This document shows positions 26,433 through 34,567 of a stretch of DNA of 64,000 nucleotides, in pieces. Position numbers and translations under genes: made by a program. The notes beneath the pieces are model-generated. The model saw nothing but the letters and a program-made list of their open reading frames with translations, made no database searches and was not told the DNA's origin. Numbering within the stretch: the stretch's first letter is position 1; every line of letters starts with the position of its first letter. Source of the stretch: Metabacillus idriensis. GTDB taxonomy: Bacteria > Bacillota > Bacilli > Bacillales > Bacillaceae. The stretch lies in NCBI RefSeq assembly GCF_009674765.1, contig NZ_WKKF01000002.1, positions 496,001 to 560,000 on the forward strand, given 5' to 3'.

Positions 26433-26592
26433 GATGTACACTTCCTAAGCAATTCGTTCTCCTTTTACTTTATCAGTGAGTTTATTATTAGTAAAATAAA
26501 TATTAATTATCATCATTATTAGCATTTTAAATGATTAGAAATCGGATGTTCAAGGAAGTTAGTTAAAAAGTTCAATCATAGTGTAAAAGAAA
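26433..26592. other. AT-rich intergenic stretch, no feature assigned
   Basis: The segment upstream of the YeiH-like gene is over 70 percent A+T and must hold its promoter, but I see no clear hexamer pair. With copy 3 of the family A repeat and a terminator it makes up the 420-base gap before the MFS gene. Confidence 0.6.
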
Positions 26593-26808
26593 GGCACTTT
26601 TCGTAAACTTTGTTGCTATTAAAAAAATGTTTATACTCTAAGTGGATTGCAGCGGATAAACTTGACTCCTGCGGGAATTAGAGCAAAATTGGAGACCCCA
26701 CAGGCAACGCCGAGGAGGCTCCCATGCTCCCAGCGGAAAGCAAGTTCCTCTCGCTGCAAGTAACGGACAACATCTATAATCGAAAACAACAATCTATGCG
26801 AAAACAGT
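26593..26808. repeat. Family A intergenic repeat, long form (copy 3)
   Basis: The outer parts equal the short copies: CTTTTCGTAAACTTTGTTGC at the left and AACAACAATCTATGCGAAAA at the right. Inside, after GTGGATTGCAGCGGA, a ~100-base GC-rich insert begins AACTTGACTCCTGCGGGA and ends GCGGAAAGCAAGTTCCT. Its ends are inverted repeats of each other. Confidence 0.85.
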
Positions 26809-26811
26809 CAA

Positions 26812-26850
26812 ACGAAAAAACCATCACTCCTATTTGAAGTGATGGTTTCG
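26812..26850 (-). terminator. Terminator of the MarR-MFS operon
   Basis: The 11-bp stem AAACCATCACT / AGTGATGGTTT lies immediately past the MFS stop codon, with TTTTTTCG following on the minus strand. Confidence 0.85.
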
Positions 26851-26852
26851 AA

Positions 26853-28076
26853 TTATCCATTTGCTTTTAAATAAGTTTCTGGTTCTGATTTCTCTTCTTT
26901 AGCAGAAGCTGCGGTTCTGCCATGCAATAAATAATACACAGCCAGGCATCCCAGGATGAAAAATGAACTGAAGAAATACAGAGAACTGAATGCAATTTTA
27001 GTCGTGATGACACCTACAAGGAAGGAGCCAATTCCGATTCCGATATCAAAAATGGATAAGAAGGTTGCGGTGGCAAGCCCTCTCCGTTTAGGTTCAGCAG
27101 ACTGAATAGCAATCGTTTGAAAGCTTGGAAACAGCGTTCCCCAGCCTAAGCCGATAAGAGCTGCAGACAGTAAAAAGGTAAACGATGTCTCTGCCATACT
27201 TAAAAGCACCATGCCAGCAGCAAAACAAATAATCGCAGGATAAACAATGACGTTTGCCCCGTATTGATCAAACCATCTTCCTGTGAATGGTCTTGCAATC
27301 AGCATAACGATGGCATATACGACGAAGAAGTAGCTTGCTGCCTCAATTAAGCCTATTTCTTTTGCATAAACCGAAACAAACGAAAGAATAGAAGCATAGA
27401 CAAGGGCAAATAATCCTGCAACAAGGGCAATCGAAATCGCTGTTGGTTCAAATAATCCTTTCAAACCTTTGTTGCCGGCTGAAGGCATCACTTTGCTGCT
27501 TGCTTTTACAGCCTTTGGCAGCTTGATTATAAGACCTGAGAACAGAGAGAAAAAGGCAGTAAAGATACAGATGCCGAACCTCACTGCTGTTCCCCATTCT
27601 TCCATTGCGGTAAGTCCTAGAAAAGGGCCGATGACCATGGCAAGGTTCATTGACATCGCATAGTAGCCCATTCCTTCCCCGCGGCGGGTTTCAGGAATTA
27701 TATCCGCAACGATCGCTCCTGCAGCTGTTGTAGCCATTCCGAATCCAATCCCGTGAAAAAAGCGGAGAAGAAACAATCCGTTCATTGTATTTGTAAAATA
27801 GTAGAGAAGAGATCCTAAAGCAAAGATAGAAAGAGAGGATATCAGCACAATCCTTTTTCCATGGCGCTCAATCCACTTTCCTGCGAAAGGACGGATGACA
27901 ATCGCTGCAAGCAGAAAAATGGTCACAATCAGGCCTGCTTGAGATGGCTTGCCGTTTAAGTCATGAAGAGCATAGATCGGAAGTGTGACAAGCAAATAAT
28001 AAAATGTTAAAAATAGAAAAAAGCTGCTTAAAGATATAGAGAGAAAATCTCTCGTCCATAGTTTTTGTTCTTTCAT
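26853..28076 (-). CDS. MFS transporter
   Basis: The 407-residue protein has twelve hydrophobic segments and the MFS loop 2-3 motif (PFAGKWIERHGKRIVL) with its second-half echo (PFTGRWFDQYGANVIV). It resembles drug or metabolite exporters of the YfkF/YtbD type in bacilli. The gene begins 4 bases after the MarR stop codon with GGAGATG, so both are cotranscribed and MarR presumably senses the exported compound. The substrate is unknown. Confidence 0.92.
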   Translation of the reverse strand: MKEQKLWTRDFLSISLSSFFLFLTFYYLLVTLPIYALHDLNGKPSQAGLIVTIFLLAAIVIRPFAGKWIERHGKRIVLISSLSIFALGSLLYYFTNTMNGLFLLRFFHGIGFGMATTAAGAIVADIIPETRRGEGMGYYAMSMNLAMVIGPFLGLTAMEEWGTAVRFGICIFTAFFSLFSGLIIKLPKAVKASSKVMPSAGNKGLKGLFEPTAISIALVAGLFALVYASILSFVSVYAKEIGLIEAASYFFVVYAIVMLIARPFTGRWFDQYGANVIVYPAIICFAAGMVLLSMAETSFTFLLSAALIGLGWGTLFPSFQTIAIQSAEPKRRGLATATFLSIFDIGIGIGSFLVGVITTKIAFSSLYFFSSFFILGCLAVYYLLHGRTAASAKEEKSEPETYLKANG

Positions 28077-28080
28077 TCTT

Positions 28081-28515
28081 TCATCTCCGTTCTGTCTTTC
28101 TTATGTGCTGAAGCCACTGCTGGATGTATGTCCGGAGAGGAGCTTGCATGTCATCAGGAATTCCTTTGAGTAAATCATTCTCCATTTCTAAAACGGATTT
28201 TTCCCATAGAGCATAATCATTTATTGCTTTATCTGTAAGCTTAATATGCTTTGTCCGTTTATCTGAACCTGGAGTTTGAAGAACATATCCTTGCTTCACA
28301 AGCCTCTGAATGGTTCGTGTCATAGGCGGAGCTTCAATTGAGAGATAGTCACACAGCTCTGTCTGTGTCAGTGTTCCATACTTTTTTAAGGTGAATAAAA
28401 CAGTCCATTGAGCACTGAACAGGCCATGAGGCTGCAGGACCTCATTCAGCCGTTTTGTAAGCTGCCTTGAAAGCTGCTGAATGGAATGAAAAATATTCTG
28501 ATCGATTTCTGACAT
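28081..28515 (-). CDS. MarR-family transcriptional regulator
   Basis: The 144-residue winged-helix protein shows MarR landmarks: SAQWTVLFTLKKYGTLTQTELCDYLSIEAPPMTRTIQRLVKQGYV for the DNA-binding core and SDKRTKHIKLTDKA for the wing. It heads a two-gene unit with an MFS exporter. Two 16-bp palindromes of the form AGTTACCTNGGTAAYT sit on its promoter, so autorepression is likely. AAGGAG precedes the ATG. Confidence 0.93.
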   Translation of the reverse strand: MSEIDQNIFHSIQQLSRQLTKRLNEVLQPHGLFSAQWTVLFTLKKYGTLTQTELCDYLSIEAPPMTRTIQRLVKQGYVLQTPGSDKRTKHIKLTDKAINDYALWEKSVLEMENDLLKGIPDDMQAPLRTYIQQWLQHIRKTERR

Positions 28516-28535
28516 ATCATTTCTCCTTAAAAATT

Positions 28536-28551
28536 AGTTACCTAGGTAATT
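28536..28551. promoter_or_regulatory. MarR operator 1
   Basis: AGTTACCTAGGTAATT, with the perfect inner palindrome TTACCTAGGTAA. It lies between the -10 and the start codon of the MarR gene. Confidence 0.8.
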
Positions 28552-28578
28552 ATAACATAAATTTATAAAAAAGTTACC
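28550..28578 (-). promoter_or_regulatory. Promoter of the MarR-MFS operon
   Basis: On the minus strand TATAAT, adjacent to operator 1, is preceded at 17 bases by GTAACT, which lies within operator 2. A poor -35 with an excellent -10 suits a repressed promoter. Confidence 0.6.
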
Positions 28579-28587
28579 TGGGTAACT
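28572..28587. promoter_or_regulatory. MarR operator 2
   Basis: AGTTACCTGGGTAACT, centred 36 bases from operator 1 and covering the -35 region. Confidence 0.8.
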
Positions 28588-28653
28588 ATCGGATAAATTT
28601 CTTTATAGTGGACATCAATTGTGAGAAAATGAAGGGAAGGAGCGTGATCCTGC

Positions 28654-28956
28654 ATGTTTGTTATGCTCGTTTTTGTTTCTATTATTTATGCGCTTCTTGC
28701 GGTCGTCTATACGGTCTTTTTTATTGAGGCCATAGCTGAACGCAAGCGATACAAGCTTCAGCATCTCCTGCATATTATCGTATGGTTCACGGGTGCGTTT
28801 GCGCTGAGCATCTATCATGCCGGAACACATTTGTACTGGATGATATATTTGCTCGTCTCAATATCTATTACAGCTGCTGTCTATTCTGTCAGTTTTTTTC
28901 GCGGGAAACAAATATGTGAGAAGAATGTGCTTCAATTCATTAGAACCAGGCCATAA
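28654..28956 (+). CDS. Small membrane protein, unknown
   Basis: The 100-residue protein has three hydrophobic segments (about 3-24, 40-55 and 60-82) with a basic loop AERKRYKLQ between the first two. No family is recognised. AAGGGAAGGAGCG lies 10-15 bases upstream of the ATG. It is divergent from the MarR operon and separated from gntP by a bidirectional terminator. Being membrane-bound and next to a drug-type exporter operon is its only context. Confidence 0.6.
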   Translation: MFVMLVFVSIIYALLAVVYTVFFIEAIAERKRYKLQHLLHIIVWFTGAFALSIYHAGTHLYWMIYLLVSISITAAVYSVSFFRGKQICEKNVLQFIRTRP

Positions 28957-28990
28957 AAAAATCCTCAGGGCAATTGCCTGAGGATTTTTC
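28955..28990. terminator. Bidirectional terminator
   Basis: The stem AAAAATCCTCAGG / CCTGAGGATTTTT (loop GCAATTG) ends the small membrane-protein gene and gntP. Confidence 0.92.
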
Positions 28991-28994
28991 GTCT

Positions 28995-30344
28995 TTATAC
29001 AAACATACTTAGCAATAAGATAAACACAAGTGCAGCAACAGAAATAATCGTCTCAAGCACTGTCCATGTTTGAAGCGTTTCTTTAACAGTCATTCCAAAA
29101 TATTCTTTAATCATCCAGAAGCCTGAATCATTCACGTGAGACAGAATGAGTGAGCCTGCACCTGTTGCTAAAACAAGAAGCTCAAGGTTTACACCTGGAA
29201 CTACAGCTGCAATTGGAGCAACGATACCGGCTGCTGTCATCATAGAAACAGTGGCCGAACCTGTTGCAACACGAATCATTGCAGCAATTCCCCATGCAAG
29301 AAGAATGGGTGAAACGTTTGATTCTTGTGCAAGCTGTGCGATGTAATCGCCAATGCCTGAATCGAGAAGAACCTTATTAAACGCGCCTCCAGCACCGATA
29401 ACTAATAGAATTGTAGCAGTAGGAGCAAGGCAGTCGTTTGTCAGCTTCAGGATCTTATCACGGTTCATGCCGCGGAAGAAACCGAGACTGAAGAATGAGT
29501 AAACTGTTGCGATTAATAAAGCAACAACAGGGTCTCCAAGGAATCGGAATACTTCAAATGCTGTGCTTTCTTTTGATAAAAACAGTTCTGCGATCGAAGC
29601 AGAAAGCATTAAGAAAACAGGAATTAATACTGTAATAACTGTATTTAAAAAGCCAGGAAGCTCTTTTTCATCTTTTTGTTCTGTCAGCTGGTCGCCAATT
29701 TCCTTTGGAACGGTTTTGTGGATGCGTTTGCCAATCCATTTACCATAAACAGGACCTGCTAAAATGGCAGTCGGAAGACCGACAATAATCGAATAAAGAA
29801 TGGTCATGCCTACATCCGCTTTGAAGATCCCAACTGCTGCCATTGCGGCAGGATGCGGCGGCACTAAACCATGCACAACCGATAAACCGGCTACAAGCGG
29901 AACTCCAAGACTGACGAGTGAAACTCCAGTTCGGCGTGCAATTGTGAACACAAGCGGAATCAAAAGAACGAAACCAACCTGGAAGAATACAGGTATACCA
30001 ACGATGAAAGCAACAAACATCATTGCCCAGTGAACATTTTTTTCTCCGAATTTTGCAATCAGAGTGTTGGCAATGCGCTCGGCACCGCCTGATTCTGCCA
30101 TCATTTTGCCAAGCATTGTACCAAGTGCAAGAACGATTGCAAGAAACCCTAACGTATTTCCCATACCTGCTTTGATCGAGTCAATAATGCCAGGCACCTC
30201 GGGATTTGTAGAAATAAGCGGCATTCCAGTCGCAAGACCAACACCGATAGCGGTTACAATTAAAGCGACAAAAGGATTCAGCTTTGCCACAGTTATGAGC
30301 AGTAGGAGAGCAACGATTGCTGCAAAGACAATAAGTAATAACAT
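28995..30344 (-). CDS. gntP: Gluconate:H+ symporter, GntP family
   Basis: The 449-residue permease has 12-14 hydrophobic segments and GntP landmarks such as AESGGAERIANTLIAKFGEKN, GLVPPHPAAMAAVGIF and GSLILSHVNDSGFWMIKEYFGMT. It imports gluconate with protons. AAAGGATTT precedes the ATG. The gene is read toward the left, separated by a family B repeat from the rpiR-type gene that lies upstream in the same direction. Two TATGAAAAAnATTTT elements and a cre-like site lie in its upstream region, one of which recurs before the gnd gene. Confidence 0.94.
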   Translation of the reverse strand: MLLLIVFAAIVALLLLITVAKLNPFVALIVTAIGVGLATGMPLISTNPEVPGIIDSIKAGMGNTLGFLAIVLALGTMLGKMMAESGGAERIANTLIAKFGEKNVHWAMMFVAFIVGIPVFFQVGFVLLIPLVFTIARRTGVSLVSLGVPLVAGLSVVHGLVPPHPAAMAAVGIFKADVGMTILYSIIVGLPTAILAGPVYGKWIGKRIHKTVPKEIGDQLTEQKDEKELPGFLNTVITVLIPVFLMLSASIAELFLSKESTAFEVFRFLGDPVVALLIATVYSFFSLGFFRGMNRDKILKLTNDCLAPTATILLVIGAGGAFNKVLLDSGIGDYIAQLAQESNVSPILLAWGIAAMIRVATGSATVSMMTAAGIVAPIAAVVPGVNLELLVLATGAGSLILSHVNDSGFWMIKEYFGMTVKETLQTWTVLETIISVAALVFILLLSMFV

Positions 30345-30372
30345 GGATAAAATCCTTTCTTGTTTGAAAATT

Positions 30373-30386
30373 TGAAAGCACTTTCA
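30373..30386. promoter_or_regulatory. cre-like palindrome upstream of gntP
   Basis: TGAAAGCACTTTCA differs from the CcpA consensus TGWNANCGNTNWCA only at the central G. It lies 29 bases before the gntP start codon, downstream of the likely promoter, a typical place for catabolite repression. Confidence 0.55.
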
Positions 30387-30403
30387 ACTAGTGACTCTGA
30401 TTA

Positions 30404-30450
30404 TATGAAAAATATTTTTTAAAATCAATACATTTATGAAAAAATATTTT
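30404..30450. promoter_or_regulatory. Paired TATGAAAAAnATTTT elements before gntP
   Basis: TATGAAAAATATTTT (30404) and TATGAAAAAATATTTT (30435) are 31 bases apart. The related TATGAAAAAAAATTTC lies before the gnd gene at 31737. MurR/RpiR regulators are known to bind GAAA..TTTC type palindromes, so these may be sites for the neighbouring RpiR-type protein. AT-rich background makes chance matches possible. Confidence 0.5.
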
Positions 30451-30519
30451 ATTTTAATAAGCCGAAAAAAAAGAGAACCTAGGGGGCTCTCTAATTAGAG
30501 TGGGATTATTAACTCATCG

Positions 30520-30685
30520 TTTAGATCGGATTCTTCTCTGCCTTTCGGAGCTGACCCAGGCGCTTCCGCATTTCTTAAGAGATAAGAAAGTATAAAATTT
30601 TGCGCTTCGATGTCTAGCTACACCTCCTAGCCCCTCGGCCAGAACGGCTCCGTCTGTCGGGTCTGACCAGTCGGTTCCGCTTTTC
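30520..30685. repeat. Family B intergenic repeat (copy 3)
   Basis: It contains AAGAGATAAGAAAGTATAAA, TTTTGCGCTTCGATGTC, CCCTCGGCCAGAACGG and, at the right, TCTGTCGGGTCTGACCAG and GGTTCCGCTTTTCTTA. The last bases touch the stop codon of the rpiR-type gene, as copy 1 touches that of czrA. Confidence 0.75.
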
Positions 30686-31531
30686 TTATACGCGTGTTTC
30701 CGAGATGGCATCCCGGACTTTTTCCAATGATTTTTTTGCGTCATCTTTATTTGAAATCATCATGTTTACATACAGAGCATCAATTAGACTGAGCTGGCCA
30801 ATTCTAGAAGCGAGCGCCTCTGACCGGTATTCGGTTTCTTCTGAGCTTGTATAGAGGGAGACATCCGCATTTTGACCGATTGGAGATTTTGGAAATCCCG
30901 TAATGCCAATGGTTTTTGCCCCGTTTTTTCTAGCTGTATTCATCACCTTAATGGTATCCTTATTCGTTCCTGAGTGAGAAATTACGACGGCAACATCGCG
31001 GTCGGTCAGCTGTGAAGCCGACATCAGCTGAAAGTGTGAGTCAATAAACGCATAGGCCGAAATTCCAGTTCGAATAAACTTATGATATGCATCCATCGCA
31101 ATAATGGCTGATCCTCCCGTTCCATAAAAGTTAACGCGGTTTGCGTCTGAGAGGATGCCGGCAGCCTTTTGAATGGAGGAAAAATCCAAGATTTGAAGGG
31201 TGTTTTCAAGTGTACGGATATTGGAGTGAAAAACTTTTTCAGCAACAGCCTTTTCATTGTCATTGTCATTAATTTCTTCGTAAATCTGCTGAACCGGGCT
31301 CATAATTTCAGAGGCAAGCGCAATTTTCATTGCCTGGTAGCCTTTAAAATCTATGCGCTTACAAAAACGGAAAACAGTTGCTTCTGCAACACCAAGATTA
31401 TCTGCCACTTCATTGATGGTGCTATGAATAATTTCTTTCGGGTTCTCCAAAATATAATCAGCTATCTTTTTTTCTTTTTCACTTAACCTTGCATAATGAG
31501 AACGAATACTTCCTAAACAATTTTGCCCCAT
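30686..31531 (-). CDS. MurR/RpiR-family transcriptional regulator
   Basis: The 281-residue protein has an N-terminal RpiR helix-turn-helix (about 1-77; LGVAEATVFRFCKRIDFKGYQ) and a C-terminal SIS sugar-phosphate-binding domain (about 120-255; VNFYGTGGSAIIAMDAYHKF and VAVVISHSGTNKDTIKVM). It lies between gntP and the divergent gnd-gntK genes, so gluconate metabolism is its probable target, with a phosphorylated sugar acid as effector. GAGGTC precedes the ATG. In place of the GntR of B. subtilis, this locus seems to use an RpiR-type regulator. Confidence 0.9.
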   Translation of the reverse strand: MGQNCLGSIRSHYARLSEKEKKIADYILENPKEIIHSTINEVADNLGVAEATVFRFCKRIDFKGYQAMKIALASEIMSPVQQIYEEINDNDNEKAVAEKVFHSNIRTLENTLQILDFSSIQKAAGILSDANRVNFYGTGGSAIIAMDAYHKFIRTGISAYAFIDSHFQLMSASQLTDRDVAVVISHSGTNKDTIKVMNTARKNGAKTIGITGFPKSPIGQNADVSLYTSSEETEYRSEALASRIGQLSLIDALYVNMMISNKDDAKKSLEKVRDAISETRV

Positions 31532-31556
31532 AGAGTATGACCTCGCTTACATTTAC

Positions 31557-31727
31557 TAAGAAAAGCGGAAGCGCCTTGCTCAGCTCAGGCATGGCAGATA
31601 AGGATCCGTCGGAAAAGTCCGGTTTTGACTTTTTTGACGAATCCGTTCTGACCGAGGAGTCAGGCGCTGCAGCTAGACATGAATACAGAATCTTATTTGC
31701 ATTTTTATACTTTAAAAAAGTATAGCA
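31557..31727. repeat. Family B intergenic repeat (copy 4)
   Basis: A divergent copy: AGAAAAGCGGAAGCGCCTTG at the left, GCAGATAAGGATCCGTCGG with its hairpin partner GACGAATCCGTTCTGACCG in the middle, and an AT-rich right end with TTTTTATACTTT. It fills most of the gap between the rpiR-type gene and the gnd promoter. Confidence 0.65.
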
Positions 31728-31736
31728 TAAAAAGAA

Positions 31737-31752
31737 TATGAAAAAAAATTTC
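31737..31752. promoter_or_regulatory. Candidate RpiR-type element before gnd
   Basis: TATGAAAAAAAATTTC resembles the pair before gntP. It lies 10 bases upstream of the gnd -35. Confidence 0.4.
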
Positions 31753-31762
31753 TTGAAAACGA

Positions 31763-31790
31763 TTGCACAAGAAAAAAATTTTCGTATAAT
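31763..31790 (+). promoter_or_regulatory. Promoter of gnd-gntK
   Basis: -35 TTGCAC (31763-31768), a 16-base spacer and -10 TATAAT (31785-31790). Confidence 0.7.
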
Positions 31791-31830
31791 GGTTATAGGA
31801 CAAAAACAAGATATAAAGGAGTTTTACAAC

Positions 31831-32730
31831 ATGCAAGTAGGTTTAATCGGTTTAGGGAAAATGGGATATAATCTTTCACTTAATTTAATTGATCATAAAC
31901 ATGAGGTTGTCGCATTTGACATCGACTCAGATGCTGTAAATAAAATTGCTAATATGGGTGCGGCTGGTTCATCTTCAATTGAAGATCTAGTTTCTAAGCT
32001 TCCATCTCCAAGAACGGTATGGATGATGGTGCCTGCAGGCGTTATTACAGAAAACGTGCTTTCAGAATTAAAAGATCTTCTTGCTCCTGGCGATATCGTC
32101 ATTGACGGCGGAAACTCTAATTACAAGGAATCCATTCGCCGTGGAAACGAATTGAAGGAACTTGGCATCCACTTCTTTGATGTAGGAACAAGCGGGGGAA
32201 TGGAAGGCGCAAGAAATGGTGCCTGCACGATGATCGGCGGAGAAAAAGAAGTGTTTGCTTCAATCGAACCTCTGTTTAAAGATATCTGTGTTGAAAATGG
32301 CTATCTTTATGCAGGAGCTATGGGAAGCGGCCACTATTTAAAAATGGTTCATAACGGCATTGAATACGGCATGATGCAGTCTATTGCAGAAGGCTTTGAA
32401 GTCCTTGAGAAAAGCCAATTTGACTTTGATTACGAACAGGTTGCAAGAGTTTGGAACAACGGTTCTGTTATTAGATCATGGTTAATGGAGCTTTCTCAAA
32501 ATGCATTCTCTAAAGACTCAAGACTTGATGGCATTAAGGGAGTTATGCATTCATCCGGCGAAGGAAAATGGACAGTTGAGGAAGCATTGGATCTTCAGAC
32601 TGCTACGCCGATTATCGCTTTATCCTTAATGATGAGATACCGCTCGCTTGATGAAGATACATTCTCAGGAAAAGTAGTCGCAGCGCTGCGCAATGAGTTT
32701 GGCGGACATGCTGTCGTAAATAAAGACTAA
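31831..32730 (+). CDS. gndA: 6-phosphogluconate dehydrogenase, short decarboxylating type
   Basis: The 299-residue enzyme belongs to the short 6-phosphogluconate dehydrogenases (like B. subtilis YqeC), which oxidise and decarboxylate 6-phosphogluconate to ribulose 5-phosphate, often with NAD+. The N-terminal nucleotide motif is MQVGLIGLGKMGYNLSLNL, the substrate loop is DVGTSGGMEGARNG, and the catalytic Lys lies in GSGHYLKMVHNGIEYG. The ATG at 31831 is chosen for AAGGAG at correct distance; a longer frame from 31738 covers the promoter. gntK follows 98 bases later, past a hairpin. The gene symbol is by analogy. Confidence 0.88.
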   Translation: MQVGLIGLGKMGYNLSLNLIDHKHEVVAFDIDSDAVNKIANMGAAGSSSIEDLVSKLPSPRTVWMMVPAGVITENVLSELKDLLAPGDIVIDGGNSNYKESIRRGNELKELGIHFFDVGTSGGMEGARNGACTMIGGEKEVFASIEPLFKDICVENGYLYAGAMGSGHYLKMVHNGIEYGMMQSIAEGFEVLEKSQFDFDYEQVARVWNNGSVIRSWLMELSQNAFSKDSRLDGIKGVMHSSGEGKWTVEEALDLQTATPIIALSLMMRYRSLDEDTFSGKVVAALRNEFGGHAVVNKD

Positions 32731-32756
32731 TACGTTTAGGCATTGAAATTAGAAGG

Positions 32757-32788
32757 GAAGAGGCTTAGTAACAAGCATCTTCTTTTTC
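32757..32788 (+). terminator. Hairpin between gnd and gntK, possible partial terminator
   Basis: The stem GAAGAGGCTT / AAGCATCTTC has one mismatch and is followed by TTTTTC. Since gntK has no clear promoter of its own, this may set the ratio of the two products. Confidence 0.6.
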
Positions 32789-32828
32789 ATTTCTAAAAAT
32801 GATTTGGGCATTGTAAGGAGGAGTCACC

Positions 32829-34361
32829 ATGAATCAGAAATTTGTAATCGGAGTCGATATTGGAACAACAAGTACAAAATCGGTTTTGTTTAAAACAGAT
32901 GGAACAATCGTTTCAACATTTGGAGTGGAGTATCCGTTATACTCGCCTAATCCTGAAACAGCAGAACAAAACCCGCATGAGATCTTTCAAGCTGTGATTA
33001 AAACAATTAAGGAAGTAAGCAGCAAGGTGGATCCGGCTGATTTGCTGTGCGTGTCTTTCAGCTCTGCGATGCACAGTGTCATCGCTGTTGACCGGGATGG
33101 AACACCGCTCTCAAATTGCATGACGTGGGCAGATAACCGCAGTGCCAAATGGGCAGAAACAATAGCAAAAGAAATGAATGGCCATGAGATTTATTTACGC
33201 ACGGGCACACCTATTCACCCAATGTCCCCGCTGTCTAAGATTACGTGGATCCGAAATGAACAAACAGACTTATTTTTGAAAACGTTTAAATTTATTTCCA
33301 TTAAAGAGTACGTTTTCCATAAGCTGTTTAAGCGTTTTGTTATCGATTATTCAATTGCTTCAGCAACAGGGCTGTTTAACCTGGAGTCCCTAGACTGGGA
33401 TAAAGAAGCCCTTGAAGTCGCAGGAATAACGCCTGAACATCTTTCAGAACCTGTAAATACTACATTCTCATTAACGGGACTCGATGCTGTTTATGCAGCA
33501 GAAATGGGCATACCTGCATCAGTTCCGTTTGTAGTCGGAGCAAGTGATGGAGTATTGTCAAACCTTGGTGTTAATGCGATTCAGCCTGGAGTTGTTGCAG
33601 TTACAATCGGTACAAGCGGAGCCATCCGGACAGTTACGGACAAACCGGTGACAGATCCAAAAGGACGGATCTTTTGCTATGCTTTGACTGATGATAAATG
33701 GGTAATCGGCGGTCCGGTTAATAATGGCGGAATGATTTTCAGATGGGTACGCGATCAATTAGGATCTTCTGAAATGGAAACAGCCAAGCGTTTAGGCAAA
33801 GATCCATACGAAGTGCTGACTGAGATTGCATCACTTGTGAAGCCGGGATCTGACGGTTTGCTCTTCCATCCTTATCTTGCCGGCGAGCGTGCGCCTCTGT
33901 GGGATGCAAACGCGAGAGGATCCTTCTTCGGGCTATCACTTCACCATAAAAAAGAACATATGATACGGTCTGTATTAGAAGGCGTTATATTTAACTTATA
34001 TACTGTGCTTCTTGCACTTGAAGAACTGATCGGCGAGCCGAAAAAAATTCAGGCAACCGGCGGATTTGCCCGTTCAGAATTATGGCGCCAGATGATGGCG
34101 GATATTTTTGATCAGGAGGTTTCTGTTCCTGAAAGCTTTGAGAGCTCGTGCTTAGGTGCTGCGCTTCTTGGTTTATATGGACTTGGACATGTGGACTCTC
34201 TTGATGTAGTATCAGATATGGTCGGCGGTACCCACCACCATAAGCCAATCTCAGAACATGTTGAGGTTTATAAAGAACTAACACCTATCTATATTCGCCT
34301 TTCACGCCTTCTGAAAGAGGAGTACGCAAGCATAGCGGCTTATCAGCAAAAGCATATATAG
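32829..34361 (+). CDS. gntK: Gluconokinase, FGGY family
   Basis: The 510-residue kinase phosphorylates gluconate to 6-phosphogluconate. FGGY landmarks in order are the phosphate-binding GVDIGTTSTKSVLF, the active-site region MTWADNRSAKWAE, and VTIGTSGAIRTV and QATGGFARSELWRQMMADIFDQEV in the C-terminal domain. Length and motifs match GntK of bacilli. AAGGAGGAG precedes the ATG. With gntP and gnd it forms a complete gluconate-uptake and oxidation route into the pentose phosphate pathway. Confidence 0.94.
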   Translation: MNQKFVIGVDIGTTSTKSVLFKTDGTIVSTFGVEYPLYSPNPETAEQNPHEIFQAVIKTIKEVSSKVDPADLLCVSFSSAMHSVIAVDRDGTPLSNCMTWADNRSAKWAETIAKEMNGHEIYLRTGTPIHPMSPLSKITWIRNEQTDLFLKTFKFISIKEYVFHKLFKRFVIDYSIASATGLFNLESLDWDKEALEVAGITPEHLSEPVNTTFSLTGLDAVYAAEMGIPASVPFVVGASDGVLSNLGVNAIQPGVVAVTIGTSGAIRTVTDKPVTDPKGRIFCYALTDDKWVIGGPVNNGGMIFRWVRDQLGSSEMETAKRLGKDPYEVLTEIASLVKPGSDGLLFHPYLAGERAPLWDANARGSFFGLSLHHKKEHMIRSVLEGVIFNLYTVLLALEELIGEPKKIQATGGFARSELWRQMMADIFDQEVSVPESFESSCLGAALLGLYGLGHVDSLDVVSDMVGGTHHHKPISEHVEVYKELTPIYIRLSRLLKEEYASIAAYQQKHI

Positions 34362-34480
34362 AAAGGCTGAGTTCACATTAGTTGTTGCTTTGCGTATCGT
34401 TATTTCATGCGAAGGAGTTCTCTGTCGTGCTCTTTTCCTGAATTTGAGGATACAGAGCTATTTTAGAGGGCGTAAGGACT

Positions 34481-34508
34481 GTAAAAAATCCAAAACCCGA
34501 TTTTTTAC
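34481..34508 (+). terminator. Candidate terminator of gntK
   Basis: A perfect but AT-rich 10-bp stem (GTAAAAAATC / GATTTTTTAC, loop CAAAACCC) 120 bases after gntK. Stem stability is low. Confidence 0.5.
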
Positions 34509-34515
34509 TAACTGC

Positions 34516-34544
34516 TTCTAGCAACAATGTTTACGAAAAGAGCC
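34516..34544. repeat. Family A repeat, terminal fragment (copy 7)
   Basis: Only one end of the element remains: GCAACAATGTTTACGAAAAG followed by AGCC, as at the right end of copies 4 and 5. The rest is missing, so this copy is decayed. Confidence 0.6.
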
Positions 34545-34567
34545 TATAGAAAAGAAAGAGGGATAGC

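Noticed and set aside
26490-26530. Fur-like box in ATTAATTATCATCATTATTA before the YeiH-like gene
   Set aside because: Too few matches to the 7-1-7 or 19-bp Fur pattern in a region of extreme A+T content.
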